64,000 nt of DNA from Mesonia sediminis (GCF_042684705.1 NZ_JBHULZ010000041.1:310001-374000); one strand, 5' to 3'; positions 1 through 8,322 are shown, counted from the first letter of the stretch. Notes: generated by a model from the sequence alone, not told the origin. Numbers and translations are program-made.

Positions 1-342
1 AATCAAGACAACCAGGATAAAAAAGATAATCAAGATCAAGATAATCAAAACAACCAAAACAATCAAGATCAAGACGATTCTAAGAATAAAGACAAGCCTC
101 AAGACGAAGGAGATAAAAAACAAGATAGCCAACAACCCAAAGATCAAGATCAAAAGGATGAGTCAGCAAAACCTGAAGTAGGCGATGGGCAAAAAGAGCC
201 GCAGCCTAGCGAAGGAAAACTTTCTCCTCAGCAAATCAAGAATTTGTTAGAAGCAATGGAGAATCAAGAAAAAGAAATTCAAGATAAAATAAACGCCAAG
301 AGAGTAAAAGGTAAAAAAGTTCAAACAGATAAAGATTGGTAG
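1..342 (+). CDS. batC: BatC-like protein, C-terminal part (5' end outside window)
   Basis: Frame 1 is open from the first base to a TAG at 340-342, giving the last 113 residues of a protein that starts before the window. About 75 residues are low-complexity and rich in Gln, Asn, Asp and Lys; then comes a short helix (LLEAMENQEKEIQDK) and a basic tail ending in KDW. This layout is typical of BatC, a TPR protein of the Bacteroidota aerotolerance (Bat) operon, in which the TPRs lie in the N-terminal half, here missing. The stop codon abuts the ATG of batD, which fits the usual order batA-batB-batC-batD-batE. Identity rests mainly on this context, since low-complexity sequence alone is not diagnostic. 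Confidence 0.75.
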   Translation, partial: NQDNQDKKDNQDQDNQNNQNNQDQDDSKNKDKPQDEGDKKQDSQQPKDQDQKDESAKPEVGDGQKEPQPSEGKLSPQQIKNLLEAMENQEKEIQDKINAKRVKGKKVQTDKDW

Positions 343-2106
343 ATGAGAGCAAAATTAGTTTTATTTATATTTCAGTTCCTTTTTATATCGGTAGCTTGGT
401 CTCAAGTTAAGTTTGAAGCCGAGGTAAGTAGAAATTCTTTAGGCCTAAACGAGCGTTTACGAGTAGATTTTGTGATGAATCAAGAAGGCGATAACTTCAA
501 ACCACCAGCTTTTAAGAATTTTACCGTAGTAGGGGGGCCATATCAATCAATCAGCAACAGCTATATCAATGGTAAACGCAGCTTTAAAAAGTCGTATGGT
601 TATTATTTAGAACCTAACAGCCGTGGGAAATTAGAAATCGGTCAAGCCGAAGTTTTAATAAACGGGCAAACCTATAAAACTTCGCCAGTAACTATAACTG
701 TTTCGGCAGCAGTAGATCAGCCTAACCAAGAAAATACCGCCAACAAACGCGCTAGTCAAGGCATACACTTGGTTACGCGCATATCTAATGAGCAACCCTA
801 CCTAAATGAAGGTATAAGTGTAGAATATGTACTGTATATCAGTCCGTCGGTAAATATTAGCAATTGGCGACCAATTGACAACCCTAAATTTGCCGATTTT
901 TGGAGTCAGAATATAGATATTAAACGTTTAGAAGTAAAAGAGGGGACTTATTTGGGAGAGCCATATCGTTATGTAACTTTAAGGAAAACCGTTCTTTATC
1001 CTCAAAAGACAGGAGAGTTAAGCATTGAACCGCTCACTTTATCGCTTTCTGTAGACGTTCTATCTGATCGAAGAGATTTTTTTGGTAGAAGGTTATATGA
1101 GACCATTGATCAGCGTGTATCGGCCAAGACCAGAACGATTAAAGTTAAGCCGCTTCCTACAGAAAATAGACCGGCTAATTTTAACGGAGCCGTGGGCGAT
1201 TTTAAATTTAATGTTTTAGTAAATAAGAAAAACCTGCAAGTAGGCGAGTCTCTAGAGGCGAAAGTGCAAGTATCTGGTAGTGGTAATTTAAAACTTTTTC
1301 AACTGCCTAAACTAGTGACTCCTTCTTCCTTAGAGGTTTATGAGCCAGAGCATATTGAGGAAGTGAGAACAACTCAAAACGGTATGCAAGGTAAAATCTT
1401 TGATAATTATACTTTGGTGCCGCAAAATAAAGGTAAATATCCTATCCCAGCGCTTTCTTTTTCGTATTTTGATCCGCAACAGCGTGCCTATAAAACTTTG
1501 ACCGCTCAAGAAACTTTGATTGAAGTTGAAGGAGGAGTAGGAATACCCGGACAAACATCGGTTACAACCAATCAAAATATAGGGTCTCAAAAAAATAACA
1601 TTACCCAAAGCAGAGAGCCTTTTCGGTTTCTAAAACTAAATACCGATTTTCATGAGGCAAATGCTAATCGCTTCTTTAGATCTTTAGGGTATTGGTTGCT
1701 ATTACTAACGCCATTTTATATTTTACCTTTACTGGTTTTTCTTAAAAAGAAAAGAGCCAACTCTAGCCTTAACGCTGGCGAAGGAAACGCAAGTAAATTG
1801 GTGAGGAAGTATTTAAATGAAGCACACCAGCATAAAAAGCGTCCTGATTCTTTTTATGTTCATCTAGAACGAGCGCTTTACGGATTTATAAGAACAAAAT
1901 TAAAGATTGCCAATAGCGATTTAAACAAGGAAAAAGTGATTCAAGTGCTAGAGCAGCATAAGGTAGAGGATAAAATTATTGAACAATTTATAACCTTGCT
2001 TAAAAATTGTGAAATGGCACGTTATACTCCGTTAGCTCAGGCTAATGTTGATCACGATTTTGAAGAGGCAAAACGCATTGTTACCCACTTGGATAAAAAA
2101 TTATAA
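343..2106 (+). CDS. batD: BatD family protein (aerotolerance/oxygen tolerance)
   Basis: A 587-residue membrane-anchored envelope protein. Residues 1-20 form a signal peptide ending in AWSQ. A long beta-rich periplasmic part opens with the BatD-typical FEAEVSRNSLGLNERLRVDF and GGPYQSISNSYINGKRS. One transmembrane helix lies near residues 447-470, followed by a cytoplasmic helical tail of about 115 residues. Length and layout match the BatD family. Bat proteins are linked to oxygen and envelope stress tolerance in Bacteroidota, working with the von Willebrand-type proteins BatA and BatB; the biochemical role of BatD is not known. The start codon follows the batC stop directly and batE begins 2 bases after the batD stop, so the genes are surely co-transcribed. 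Confidence 0.93.
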   Translation: MRAKLVLFIFQFLFISVAWSQVKFEAEVSRNSLGLNERLRVDFVMNQEGDNFKPPAFKNFTVVGGPYQSISNSYINGKRSFKKSYGYYLEPNSRGKLEIGQAEVLINGQTYKTSPVTITVSAAVDQPNQENTANKRASQGIHLVTRISNEQPYLNEGISVEYVLYISPSVNISNWRPIDNPKFADFWSQNIDIKRLEVKEGTYLGEPYRYVTLRKTVLYPQKTGELSIEPLTLSLSVDVLSDRRDFFGRRLYETIDQRVSAKTRTIKVKPLPTENRPANFNGAVGDFKFNVLVNKKNLQVGESLEAKVQVSGSGNLKLFQLPKLVTPSSLEVYEPEHIEEVRTTQNGMQGKIFDNYTLVPQNKGKYPIPALSFSYFDPQQRAYKTLTAQETLIEVEGGVGIPGQTSVTTNQNIGSQKNNITQSREPFRFLKLNTDFHEANANRFFRSLGYWLLLLTPFYILPLLVFLKKKRANSSLNAGEGNASKLVRKYLNEAHQHKKRPDSFYVHLERALYGFIRTKLKIANSDLNKEKVIQVLEQHKVEDKIIEQFITLLKNCEMARYTPLAQANVDHDFEEAKRIVTHLDKKL

Positions 2107-2108
2107 TT

Positions 2109-2867
2109 ATGAAGAGATTCTTAAGTATTTTGGTATGGGTGATTGGCTTTAGTTATATTGGTTTGGCTCAAGAACCTACAGCGCTTTTTAAACAAGCGGC
2201 AACCGCTTACAGCCAAGAAGATTACAAACAAGCTATAAAATTATATGAATCTATTTTAGATCAGGAAATAGAATCGGTGAGTGTATATTACAATTTGGCT
2301 AATGCCCATTATAAACTAGAAAATGTAGCCGAAAGTATTTATTACTATGAAAAAGCTTTGCAATTGGCTCCTAATGATCAAGACGTTCTACATAATTTAG
2401 AATATGCAGAGCAGATGCGAATTGATGTTATTCAGGAAGCCGATTTAACTGGAATGGAAAAAATAAAGCAAAGAACTATAAATAAGTTCTCGCTTTCCTT
2501 CTGGGCTTGGCTAAGTATAATTTCGGCATTGCTGGTAGTTTTGTGTGGAGTGTTTTATTTTTTTAACAGCAAAAGTAGTGTGAAGCGTCTAAGTTTTAGT
2601 TTTGGTGTTCTCTTTGTATTGGTAAGCTTAATTCTATTTTGGTTTGCGCACTTGCGGTATGCGGAAATAAGTGATAATGAATATGCGGTTATTTTTGCCG
2701 AAAAAACCGCTTTGCTTGCAGAGCCAAATAAGAATTCGGCCTCGAGTATTCAGCTACACGCGGGGACAAAGGTTAAGGTGCTGGATTCTTTTAATTCTTA
2801 TGTAAAAATTGAATTACCCAATGATCAACAGGGTTGGCTTTCTCAAGGAGATTTAAAAAATCTTTGA
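2109..2867 (+). CDS. batE: BatE-like TPR and SH3 domain membrane protein
   Basis: A 252-residue protein closing the bat operon. Residues 1-20 are a signal peptide (ends IGLAQ). Residues 24-100 hold TPR repeats (AATAYSQEDYKQAIKLYESI; NLANAHYKLENVAESIYYYE). Two transmembrane helices lie at about 129-152 and 160-181, and residues 190-250 form a bacterial SH3-like domain ending GWLSQGDLKNL. This order (TPR, two TM helices, SH3) is the usual one for BatE of Flavobacteriia. TPR and SH3 parts probably bind protein or cell-wall partners, which is inference. The gene lies 2 bases after batD. No strong terminator follows; the next signal is the inverted repeat at 2896-2933. Confidence 0.9.
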   Translation: MKRFLSILVWVIGFSYIGLAQEPTALFKQAATAYSQEDYKQAIKLYESILDQEIESVSVYYNLANAHYKLENVAESIYYYEKALQLAPNDQDVLHNLEYAEQMRIDVIQEADLTGMEKIKQRTINKFSLSFWAWLSIISALLVVLCGVFYFFNSKSSVKRLSFSFGVLFVLVSLILFWFAHLRYAEISDNEYAVIFAEKTALLAEPNKNSASSIQLHAGTKVKVLDSFNSYVKIELPNDQQGWLSQGDLKNL

Positions 2868-2895
2868 TTTGTTTTCGAGAAAGTTAAATAGATGA

Positions 2896-2933
2896 AGCTA
2901 ATTATTTTATACTTTCGTTAAAAATAATTAGCT
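2896..2933. promoter_or_regulatory. 13-bp perfect inverted repeat around a -7-like sequence
   Basis: AGCTAATTATTTT (2896-2908) and AAAATAATTAGCT (2921-2933) are exact reverse complements separated by 12 bases. The spacer plus the last T of the left arm reads TATACTTTCG, a near match to the Bacteroidota -7 motif TAnnTTTG. The element lies 28 bases after batE and 15 bases before the carbonic anhydrase start. It could be an AT-rich hairpin ending the bat transcript or an operator around the promoter of the carbonic anhydrase gene. Sequence alone does not decide. Confidence 0.5.
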
Positions 2934-2947
2934 AATACCAAACCTCC

Positions 2948-3586
2948 ATGGGAAAAGCCTATTACAAAAAGATATTAGAAAACAATAAGAAGTGGGTAGA
3001 ACAAAAACTAACCGAAGATAAGGACTTTTTCAAAAGACTAGAAAACGGACAGCAACCACCTCTGCTTTGGATAGGTTGTGCCGATAGCCGTGTACCAGCC
3101 AACCAAATTATTGGAGCTCAACCCGGTGAGGTTTTTGTACATAGAAATATTGCCAATGTAGTGGTTCATACCGATATGAATATGCTAAGCGTTTTAGATT
3201 ACTCGGTTAATGCGTTAAAAATAGAACACATTATTGTTTGTGGGCACTATGGTTGCGGAGGGGTAAAAGCAGCGATGCAGAACAACTCAATTGGTTTAAT
3301 AGATAATTGGATCAGACACATCAAAGATGTTTATAGAATGCATAAGAAGCAGCTTGAAAGTATTACAGATTTTCAAGAGCGCTGGGATACTTTTGTAGAA
3401 TTAAACGTAAAAGAGCAAGTGACCGATTTAGCCGAAACTTCAATTGTGCAAAATGCCTGGAAGAACGGACAACAACTAACGCTGCACGGTTGGGCTTATG
3501 GGGTAGGCACTGGTATAGTCAAAGATCTTGACGTAAATCTAAGTAGTAATAACGACTTAGATGAAATCTATAGACTTAATTTTTAA
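2948..3586 (+). CDS. can: Beta-class carbonic anhydrase
   Basis: A 212-residue cytosolic zinc enzyme interconverting CO2 and bicarbonate. The beta-class signature is complete: zinc ligands Cys44, His100 and Cys103 (IGCADSRVPAN; VCGHYGCGG) and the Asp46-Arg48 dyad. Length matches bacterial Can proteins. No signal peptide is seen. It probably supplies bicarbonate for carboxylation reactions and helps growth at low CO2. The gene is preceded by the inverted repeat at 2896-2933, and its 3' end meets the convergent CvpA-like gene with only 4 bases between them. It stands alone: no SulP-type bicarbonate transporter is adjacent. Confidence 0.96.
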   Translation: MGKAYYKKILENNKKWVEQKLTEDKDFFKRLENGQQPPLLWIGCADSRVPANQIIGAQPGEVFVHRNIANVVVHTDMNMLSVLDYSVNALKIEHIIVCGHYGCGGVKAAMQNNSIGLIDNWIRHIKDVYRMHKKQLESITDFQERWDTFVELNVKEQVTDLAETSIVQNAWKNGQQLTLHGWAYGVGTGIVKDLDVNLSSNNDLDEIYRLNF

Positions 3587-3590
3587 TGCC

Positions 3591-4085
3591 CTATTCAGCA
3601 TCTATCACCCAAGTAGCTAAATCAGGTAAAATAGCAGGTGCCAACATTTTTATTTTAGGGTAAAGTAGGCTATGCTTGGCATCAAATAAAAATTCCTCCT
3701 TGGGTAGCACCGCTTGATTAAAAAAATATAATAGAGCACTTAAAATAAATGCCGTTTTCAAAAGGCCAAAGATTCCGCCAAGTATACGATTTAGCAAACC
3801 TAGTGCTAATGCACTCGCAAACTTAGTAAGCAGTTTACCAACCAAAAGAAAACCCACAGCAATAAGTAAAAAAGTAGCGGCATATGCCAACAACTGGCAA
3901 TATGCAGGCGATAAGTTAAATTGTTCTTCGATAAAGGTATAGGCAAAATGACTAAAATAAACAGCGCCATAAAGCCCTAAAATTAAAGCGGCCAGTGAGG
4001 CTAACTCTCTAATAAAGCCCTTCATCAAACCACGAATAAGACCAAAACCTAAAAATAGGATTAAAATGATGTCTATAATTTCCAT
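3591..4085 (-). CDS. CvpA family membrane protein
   Basis: A 164-residue protein with about four transmembrane segments. The N-terminus (MEIIDIILILFLGFGLIRG, then MKGFIRELASLAALILG) is the CvpA-type opening, and the glycine-rich helix near residues 95-112 (LGLLNRILGGIFGLLKTA) is also typical. In gammaproteobacteria CvpA is tied to colicin V production and envelope homeostasis; in Bacteroidota its role is unknown. A TATATTTG -7 element (4097-4090 on the minus strand) ends 4 bases before the ATG, which suggests a leaderless message. The gene is divergent from the unnamed gene at 4155 and convergent with carbonic anhydrase. Confidence 0.88.
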   Translation of the reverse strand: MEIIDIILILFLGFGLIRGLMKGFIRELASLAALILGLYGAVYFSHFAYTFIEEQFNLSPAYCQLLAYAATFLLIAVGFLLVGKLLTKFASALALGLLNRILGGIFGLLKTAFILSALLYFFNQAVLPKEEFLFDAKHSLLYPKIKMLAPAILPDLATWVIDAE

Positions 4086-4089
4086 AAAT

Positions 4090-4097
4090 CAAATATA
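4090..4097 (-). promoter_or_regulatory. -7 promoter element of the CvpA-like gene
   Basis: The minus strand reads TATATTTG, an exact match to the Bacteroidota -7 consensus TAnnTTTG, with 4 bases (ATTT) before the ATG at 4085. No TTG -33 element is found at 17-23 bases. Transcription would start at or next to the start codon. Confidence 0.65.
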
Positions 4098-4142
4098 AAA
4101 AAATGAATCAGATACCAGTGATTAAAAGTGGTCACATCTTAT

Positions 4143-4150
4143 TATCTTTG
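4143..4150 (+). promoter_or_regulatory. -7 promoter element of the gene at 4155
   Basis: TATCTTTG matches TAnnTTTG exactly and is followed by 4 bases (CGGT) and then ATG. It favours ATG 4155 as the start codon over the upstream in-frame GTG at 4128, because the -7 element would lie inside the longer reading frame. Confidence 0.65.
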
Positions 4151-4154
4151 CGGT

Positions 4155-4511
4155 ATGGTAAATGACGAAATTTTAAAAGAGCGTTGGCAGCAATTACAAA
4201 AACAATTGGCTGCCCAGTTTGGTGATGGGGAAACCCTAGAACTTGATGCTATTATTTATCTAGTAGGGGTTCAAGAATTAGGGCAATTGCATAGAAGATT
4301 TAAAAAAGATCACAAAATAGATTTAATGCATATTGCCATTTGCAGGCTTTTAGAGCCCTATGGTTATTATGCTTTTGATTATATTGATGAAGAGGGATGG
4401 CCGCATTATACGGCACTCGAAAGCTTACCTCATTTAAAGCCTGGAGAACAAAGTCTAATGATGAAAGAGGCGCTGGTTAATTATTTTTTAGAAAAAGAGT
4501 ACATACGTTAA
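4155..4511 (+). CDS. Conserved small protein of unknown function
   Basis: A 118-residue soluble protein starting MVNDEILKERWQQLQ. It is mostly helical with an acidic N-terminal half (GDGETLELDAIIYLVGVQELG) and aromatic motifs near the C-terminus (PYGYYAFDYIDEEGWPHY). I see no catalytic motif, signal peptide or membrane segment. I recall similar unnamed proteins in flavobacterial genomes, but I cannot name a domain. An in-frame GTG at 4128 would add 9 residues; ATG 4155 is preferred because a TATCTTTG promoter element ends 4 bases before it. The gene is divergent from the CvpA-like gene. A weak GGGTTT/AAACCC hairpin without a T-run follows at 4517-4534. Confidence 0.8.
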   Translation: MVNDEILKERWQQLQKQLAAQFGDGETLELDAIIYLVGVQELGQLHRRFKKDHKIDLMHIAICRLLEPYGYYAFDYIDEEGWPHYTALESLPHLKPGEQSLMMKEALVNYFLEKEYIR

Positions 4512-4589
4512 ACCTTGGGTTTTAAGCTAAACCCTGCAGATGTAGAATTTAATAATTTTAAAAAATATTCTTTACGGAATCTTTTTTCT

Positions 4590-4597
4590 TAAATTTG
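4590..4597 (+). promoter_or_regulatory. -7 promoter element of pheS
   Basis: TAAATTTG matches TAnnTTTG and lies 21 bases before the pheS ATG. No clear TTG at -33 is present. The 21-base leader is AT-rich and has no Shine-Dalgarno sequence. Confidence 0.6.
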
Positions 4598-4618
4598 CGG
4601 CTGCATTAAGCCATAGCT

Positions 4619-5641
4619 ATGATAGATAAAATTAAGAAATATATTGTTGAGGTAGAGAACTTCAAATCAGACTCGACTGAAGAGATAGAGAAGTTTCGTA
4701 TTAAGTTTTTAGGAAAAAAAGGGATTTTAAATGGATTTTTCGCCGAATTTAAAAATGTCCCTAACGAGCAGAAGAAAGCTTTTGGCCAAACGATAAATGA
4801 ATTAAAAAATGCCGCACAAGAAAAGGTAGCAGCCTTAAAGCAAGATTTGGAGAGTAAGCTAGAGGAGCGAGGGGTTTATGGTGATTTAACACGCCCAGGT
4901 GAAAAACTTAGCATTGGGAGTAGACATCCAATATCATTGGTCAAAAATCAAATTATTGAGATTTTTTCTAATATAGGTTTTAACGTTTCTGAGGGTCCAG
5001 AAATAGAAGACGATTGGCATAACTTTTCAGCATTGAATCTACCAGAATATCATCCTGCGCGAGATATGCAGGATACCTTTTTTATACAAACTAATCCCGA
5101 AGAAATTTTGTTGAGAACGCATACTTCAAGCGTTCAGGTAAGGTATATGGAAGATCAAAAGCCTCCTATTAGAACCATTTCACCAGGTAGAGTATTTAGA
5201 AATGAAGCCATTTCTGCACGCTCACATTGTATTTTTCATCAGGTAGAAGGCTTGTATATAGACAAAGATGTAAGTTTTGCAGATTTAAAGCAAACCTTGC
5301 TTTACTTTACAAAGCAACTTTTTGGAAAATCAAAAATTCGTCTTAGACCTTCTTATTTCCCCTTTACAGAACCCAGTGCAGAGGTAGATATTTATTGGGG
5401 CTTAGAAACAGAGACTGATTATAGAATCACGAAAGGGACCGGCTGGCTTGAGATTATGGGCTGTGGTATGGTTGACCCGAATGTATTACGCAATTGCAAT
5501 ATAGATCCGCAAGAATACTCTGGCTTTGCTTTTGGTATGGGTATTGAGCGCATTGCCATGCTGCTGCATCAAATAGATGATATTCGCTTGTTTTATGAAA
5601 ACGATGTTCGCTTTTTAAAACAGTTTAAATCGGTTTTATAG
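4619..5641 (+). CDS. pheS: Phenylalanine--tRNA ligase alpha subunit
   Basis: A 340-residue catalytic subunit of the (alpha-beta)2 enzyme that charges tRNA-Phe. The first 90 residues form the tRNA-binding coiled coil. The class II core follows: GSRHPISLVKNQIIEIF, the motif 2 region (RTHTSSVQVRYM...RTISPGRVFRNEAISARSH), FPFTEPSAEVD, and motif 3 FAFGMGIERIAML near the end. Length is normal for bacterial PheS. The beta subunit gene pheT is not adjacent, unlike in many bacteria. It is transcribed from the TAAATTTG element 21 bases upstream. A 12-bp palindrome (TAGTTTAAACTA, 5643-5654) follows the stop codon. Confidence 0.97.
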   Translation: MIDKIKKYIVEVENFKSDSTEEIEKFRIKFLGKKGILNGFFAEFKNVPNEQKKAFGQTINELKNAAQEKVAALKQDLESKLEERGVYGDLTRPGEKLSIGSRHPISLVKNQIIEIFSNIGFNVSEGPEIEDDWHNFSALNLPEYHPARDMQDTFFIQTNPEEILLRTHTSSVQVRYMEDQKPPIRTISPGRVFRNEAISARSHCIFHQVEGLYIDKDVSFADLKQTLLYFTKQLFGKSKIRLRPSYFPFTEPSAEVDIYWGLETETDYRITKGTGWLEIMGCGMVDPNVLRNCNIDPQEYSGFAFGMGIERIAMLLHQIDDIRLFYENDVRFLKQFKSVL

Positions 5642-5798
5642 CTAGTTTAAACTAATCTAAGCTCTCTTTTTAATTGGCGGGTACACATTTTAAATGTTAC
5701 TTCACAAGACTAGTGTAATCTTTTTTGAAAGACCTTTTTTAGCTACTTGTGCTATTGTGAAAGCTATTTTAATTTAGGACGAGAATAAAGAATTTAAA

Positions 5799-6194
5799 AT
5801 GAAAAAAGATATAAAGATAAATCAAGTTAAAGGGGTACAAATAGCGGCCATTTATGAAAAGCATCCAGAATACCATACAGACGATTGGAACATCTATTTA
5901 ATCAATACCTTAGATCACGCCATTGAAACCATTCTCATTGTTTCTGAAGGCAAAGACGAAAAAGTAAAAACTTCGGTTTTTAGAAGAAGTTTAAAGGTGC
6001 TGCCGGCAAAATCTTATGCTAAAATAGAATTGATTCAACCGGAATTACTTCAAATAGATAACTTATTTTCAGTGTCTTTTTTTGATGCAAATGATTTTAT
6101 GCACAAAAATTTTATATTGAGAAAAAATTCGGCACAACCTTCAAAGATTACAAAGCTCCCCGTTATTAATAAGAAAGGAGTTTTAGCTGAGTAA
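5799..6194 (+). CDS. Hypothetical protein
   Basis: A 131-residue soluble protein, MKKDIKINQVKGVQIAAIYEKH onwards, with alternating beta-type segments (WNIYLINTLDHAIETILIVSE; AKSYAKIELIQPELLQIDNLF) and a basic C-terminal tail. No signal peptide, membrane segment or catalytic motif is visible, and I do not recognise the family. The ATG at 5799 is the first in the frame. It lies 157 bases after pheS and ends 3 bases before the convergent EamA gene, so it is probably a single-gene unit. Codon use resembles its neighbours, so there is no sign of recent transfer. Confidence 0.75.
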   Translation: MKKDIKINQVKGVQIAAIYEKHPEYHTDDWNIYLINTLDHAIETILIVSEGKDEKVKTSVFRRSLKVLPAKSYAKIELIQPELLQIDNLFSVSFFDANDFMHKNFILRKNSAQPSKITKLPVINKKGVLAE

Positions 6195-6197
6195 CGG

Positions 6198-7085
6198 CTA
6201 TTTATTAAGTTTTCTTAAGTTCATTAACACAATGGCGGTTAAAATAAATACAATGCCTAACCATTGCCATGCATTTACGCTCTCATCTAATAAAAACTTC
6301 GCCATTAACACCGCTACGGGTAATTCAATACTCGTAATTATGACCCCAAGACCCACATTTAGTTTAGGCATGCCGGTAGTCAGGAATAAAGGCGGGAGAA
6401 TGGTACCAAATAAGGCTAAGATAGGTCCCCAAAAATAGAATACTTCGACATTAAAATTCTTATTTACAATAAAAGAAGGCAAGGTGATAAAACTTACTAT
6501 CAACAACCCGCCGATAACCATGTATTTACTGCGTTCTAATGCTGGTAAACCCAATGAGACCGTATTGGAGGTATAGATGGTTACCGTATAAGAACAAGCA
6601 GCTAATAGCCCATAGCCAATGCCACGTAAATCAAAAGTTATTTCCTGAAAAATTAGGTTGGTGGCTAATAAAGTTCCTGTTAAAATGACCAAAACCGCAA
6701 TAATTTTCAGTGGGCTGGGTTTGGTTTTGGTTAAAATACTGTCTAGAATAACACCAATCCACACACTTTGCATCAATAATACAATACCCATAGAAACGCT
6801 GATGTATTGCACGGCTAAATAGTAAAAAATACTGGTTAAGCCTAAAGAAGTACCTGCCAGCAATAATTTGAATTTTGAGGTTCCTCCTTTTTTTTTCTGT
6901 TTTTTACCTTTATAGATACTAGAAAGTACGGTTAACCCCAAAACTCCAAGAAGTAGTTGAGCAAATGTAACCTCGTAGGTAGTAAATCCTTTTTCATAAG
7001 CCATTTTGACAAATGTGGTAAGCACACCATAACTAGAAGCGCCTAATGCTACCAATAGGCCTCCCTTTAATACATTGTTATTCAC
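6198..7085 (-). CDS. EamA/DMT family transporter
   Basis: A 295-residue inner-membrane protein with about ten hydrophobic helices arranged as two EamA repeats (roughly residues 5-140 and 155-290). The second repeat ends with the family-typical ELPVAVLMAKFLLDESVNAWQWLGIVFILTAIV. DMT-superfamily members export or import amino acids, nucleosides or other small metabolites; the substrate here cannot be read from sequence. It begins 29 bases after gpsA on the same strand and may be its operon partner. It is convergent with the hypothetical gene ending at 6194, with no clear terminator between them. Confidence 0.9.
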   Translation of the reverse strand: MNNNVLKGGLLVALGASSYGVLTTFVKMAYEKGFTTYEVTFAQLLLGVLGLTVLSSIYKGKKQKKKGGTSKFKLLLAGTSLGLTSIFYYLAVQYISVSMGIVLLMQSVWIGVILDSILTKTKPSPLKIIAVLVILTGTLLATNLIFQEITFDLRGIGYGLLAACSYTVTIYTSNTVSLGLPALERSKYMVIGGLLIVSFITLPSFIVNKNFNVEVFYFWGPILALFGTILPPLFLTTGMPKLNVGLGVIITSIELPVAVLMAKFLLDESVNAWQWLGIVFILTAIVLMNLRKLNK

Positions 7086-7114
7086 GGGATATTAATTTTA
7101 AAAATTGTAGAAAA

Positions 7115-8125
7115 TTAGTCTAATTTATCGACTAATTTCAAAAATACCTTTTTAGGATTTTTATTTTCGTAAAGAATAGCATAAACCGAATTGATAATTG
7201 GCGTTCGTGCTTTCTTCTCACTTTGTTTGTTAATTAGGTAAGCGCTTTTTGCAGCGTAGTACCCTTCGGCAATCATACTCATTTCCATTTGAGCGCTTTT
7301 AACGGTGTAACCTTTCCCTATCATATTACCAAACATTCTATTTCTGCTAAATACAGAATAACCAGTAACCAATAAATCGCCTAAATAAGCCGAATCGTTA
7401 ATATTGCGTTTCATTTTATATCGTTTTTTAATGAAACGCTTCATTTCACGTATGGCATTACTCATTAAAACACTCTGAAAATTGTCTCCGTAACCAAGGC
7501 CATGTGCTATTCCCGCCGCGATAGCATAAATATTCTTTAGTACTGCGGCATATTCAGTTCCAATTACATCTTCTGTAGTTTTACAAGTGATATAATGGTT
7601 ACTCAAGTGATTGGCCATAATCTTAGCCCTATCTTCATCCGCGCAAGCAATAGTAAGATAAGATAGACGTTCTAACGCTACTTCTTCTGCGTGACAAGGC
7701 CCTGTGATCACACCAATTTGCTCAAAAGGTATATTGTGATATTGATTAAAATGTTCGCCGACAATAAGACTCGATTCGGGAACAATGCCTTTTATAGCAC
7801 TAAAAATTGTTTTGTCGGTTAAGGAAACCTCGAGTGTATCTAAGCTCGACTTCAAAAATGCCGATGGAATAGCAAAAATGATATAATCGGCATCTTTTAC
7901 AGCTTCATTGATATCGCTGGTCAAATTTAATTGCTGGGTGTTAAACTCTACAGAACTTAAATAATTAGGATTGTGTTGTTCTTTTTTAATGTGGGCTATT
8001 GCATCATCATTTCGCATATACCAATTTAAACGGGTTACGTTTTCACATAGCATTTTAACTAGGGCTGTTGCCCAGCTACCACCGCCAATAACGGCAAATT
8101 GTATTTCTTTACTCATTTGCTTCAT
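7115..8125 (-). CDS. gpsA: NAD(P)H-dependent glycerol-3-phosphate dehydrogenase
   Basis: A 336-residue cytosolic enzyme reducing dihydroxyacetone phosphate to sn-glycerol 3-phosphate for phospholipid synthesis. The Rossmann motif GGGSWATALVKML sits at residues 14-26. The family segments GPCHAEEV and AVLKNIYAIAAGIAHGLGYGDN, the latter with the catalytic lysine, are present, as is the MIAEGYYAAKSA stretch. Length is normal. A second in-frame ATG three codons downstream (MKQM) is a possible alternative start. The EamA transporter gene follows after 29 bases. The 197-base upstream gap carries the terminator of nadD. Confidence 0.95.
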   Translation of the reverse strand: MKQMSKEIQFAVIGGGSWATALVKMLCENVTRLNWYMRNDDAIAHIKKEQHNPNYLSSVEFNTQQLNLTSDINEAVKDADYIIFAIPSAFLKSSLDTLEVSLTDKTIFSAIKGIVPESSLIVGEHFNQYHNIPFEQIGVITGPCHAEEVALERLSYLTIACADEDRAKIMANHLSNHYITCKTTEDVIGTEYAAVLKNIYAIAAGIAHGLGYGDNFQSVLMSNAIREMKRFIKKRYKMKRNINDSAYLGDLLVTGYSVFSRNRMFGNMIGKGYTVKSAQMEMSMIAEGYYAAKSAYLINKQSEKKARTPIINSVYAILYENKNPKKVFLKLVDKLD

Positions 8126-8270
8126 TCTTTAGCTAAAGTACAAAATAATATTTTTTAAATCTCTCAAGCAACAACTTGCACTTTTAACATTTTTATAAGG
8201 CTTGCAGTGCAATCTAAGCCAGATGACTGCGTTATTGAAGTAGATTATTTTAGTTGGTTATTTAGTTGAG

Positions 8271-8310
8271 AAAAGTCATTCTTCCTTTTTTAAGGTTTGA
8301 GTGACTTTTT
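8271..8310. terminator. Intrinsic terminator after nadD
   Basis: AAAAGTCATTC (8271-8281) pairs with GAGTGACTTTT (8299-8309) with one G-U pair; an inner CCTT/AAGG adds to the stem. It lies 13 bases beyond the nadD stop on the minus strand. T-runs are present on both strands, so it can act in both directions; the longer run is on the plus strand, where no gene needs it. Confidence 0.65.
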
Positions 8311-8322
8311 TTATACGTTGTG

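Noticed and set aside
1..180. Possible tandem repeat array in the first 180 bases
   Set aside because: The CAAGAT/AATCAA words are codon-level low complexity in the Gln/Asn/Asp/Lys-rich tail of batC, not a nucleotide repeat with fixed period.
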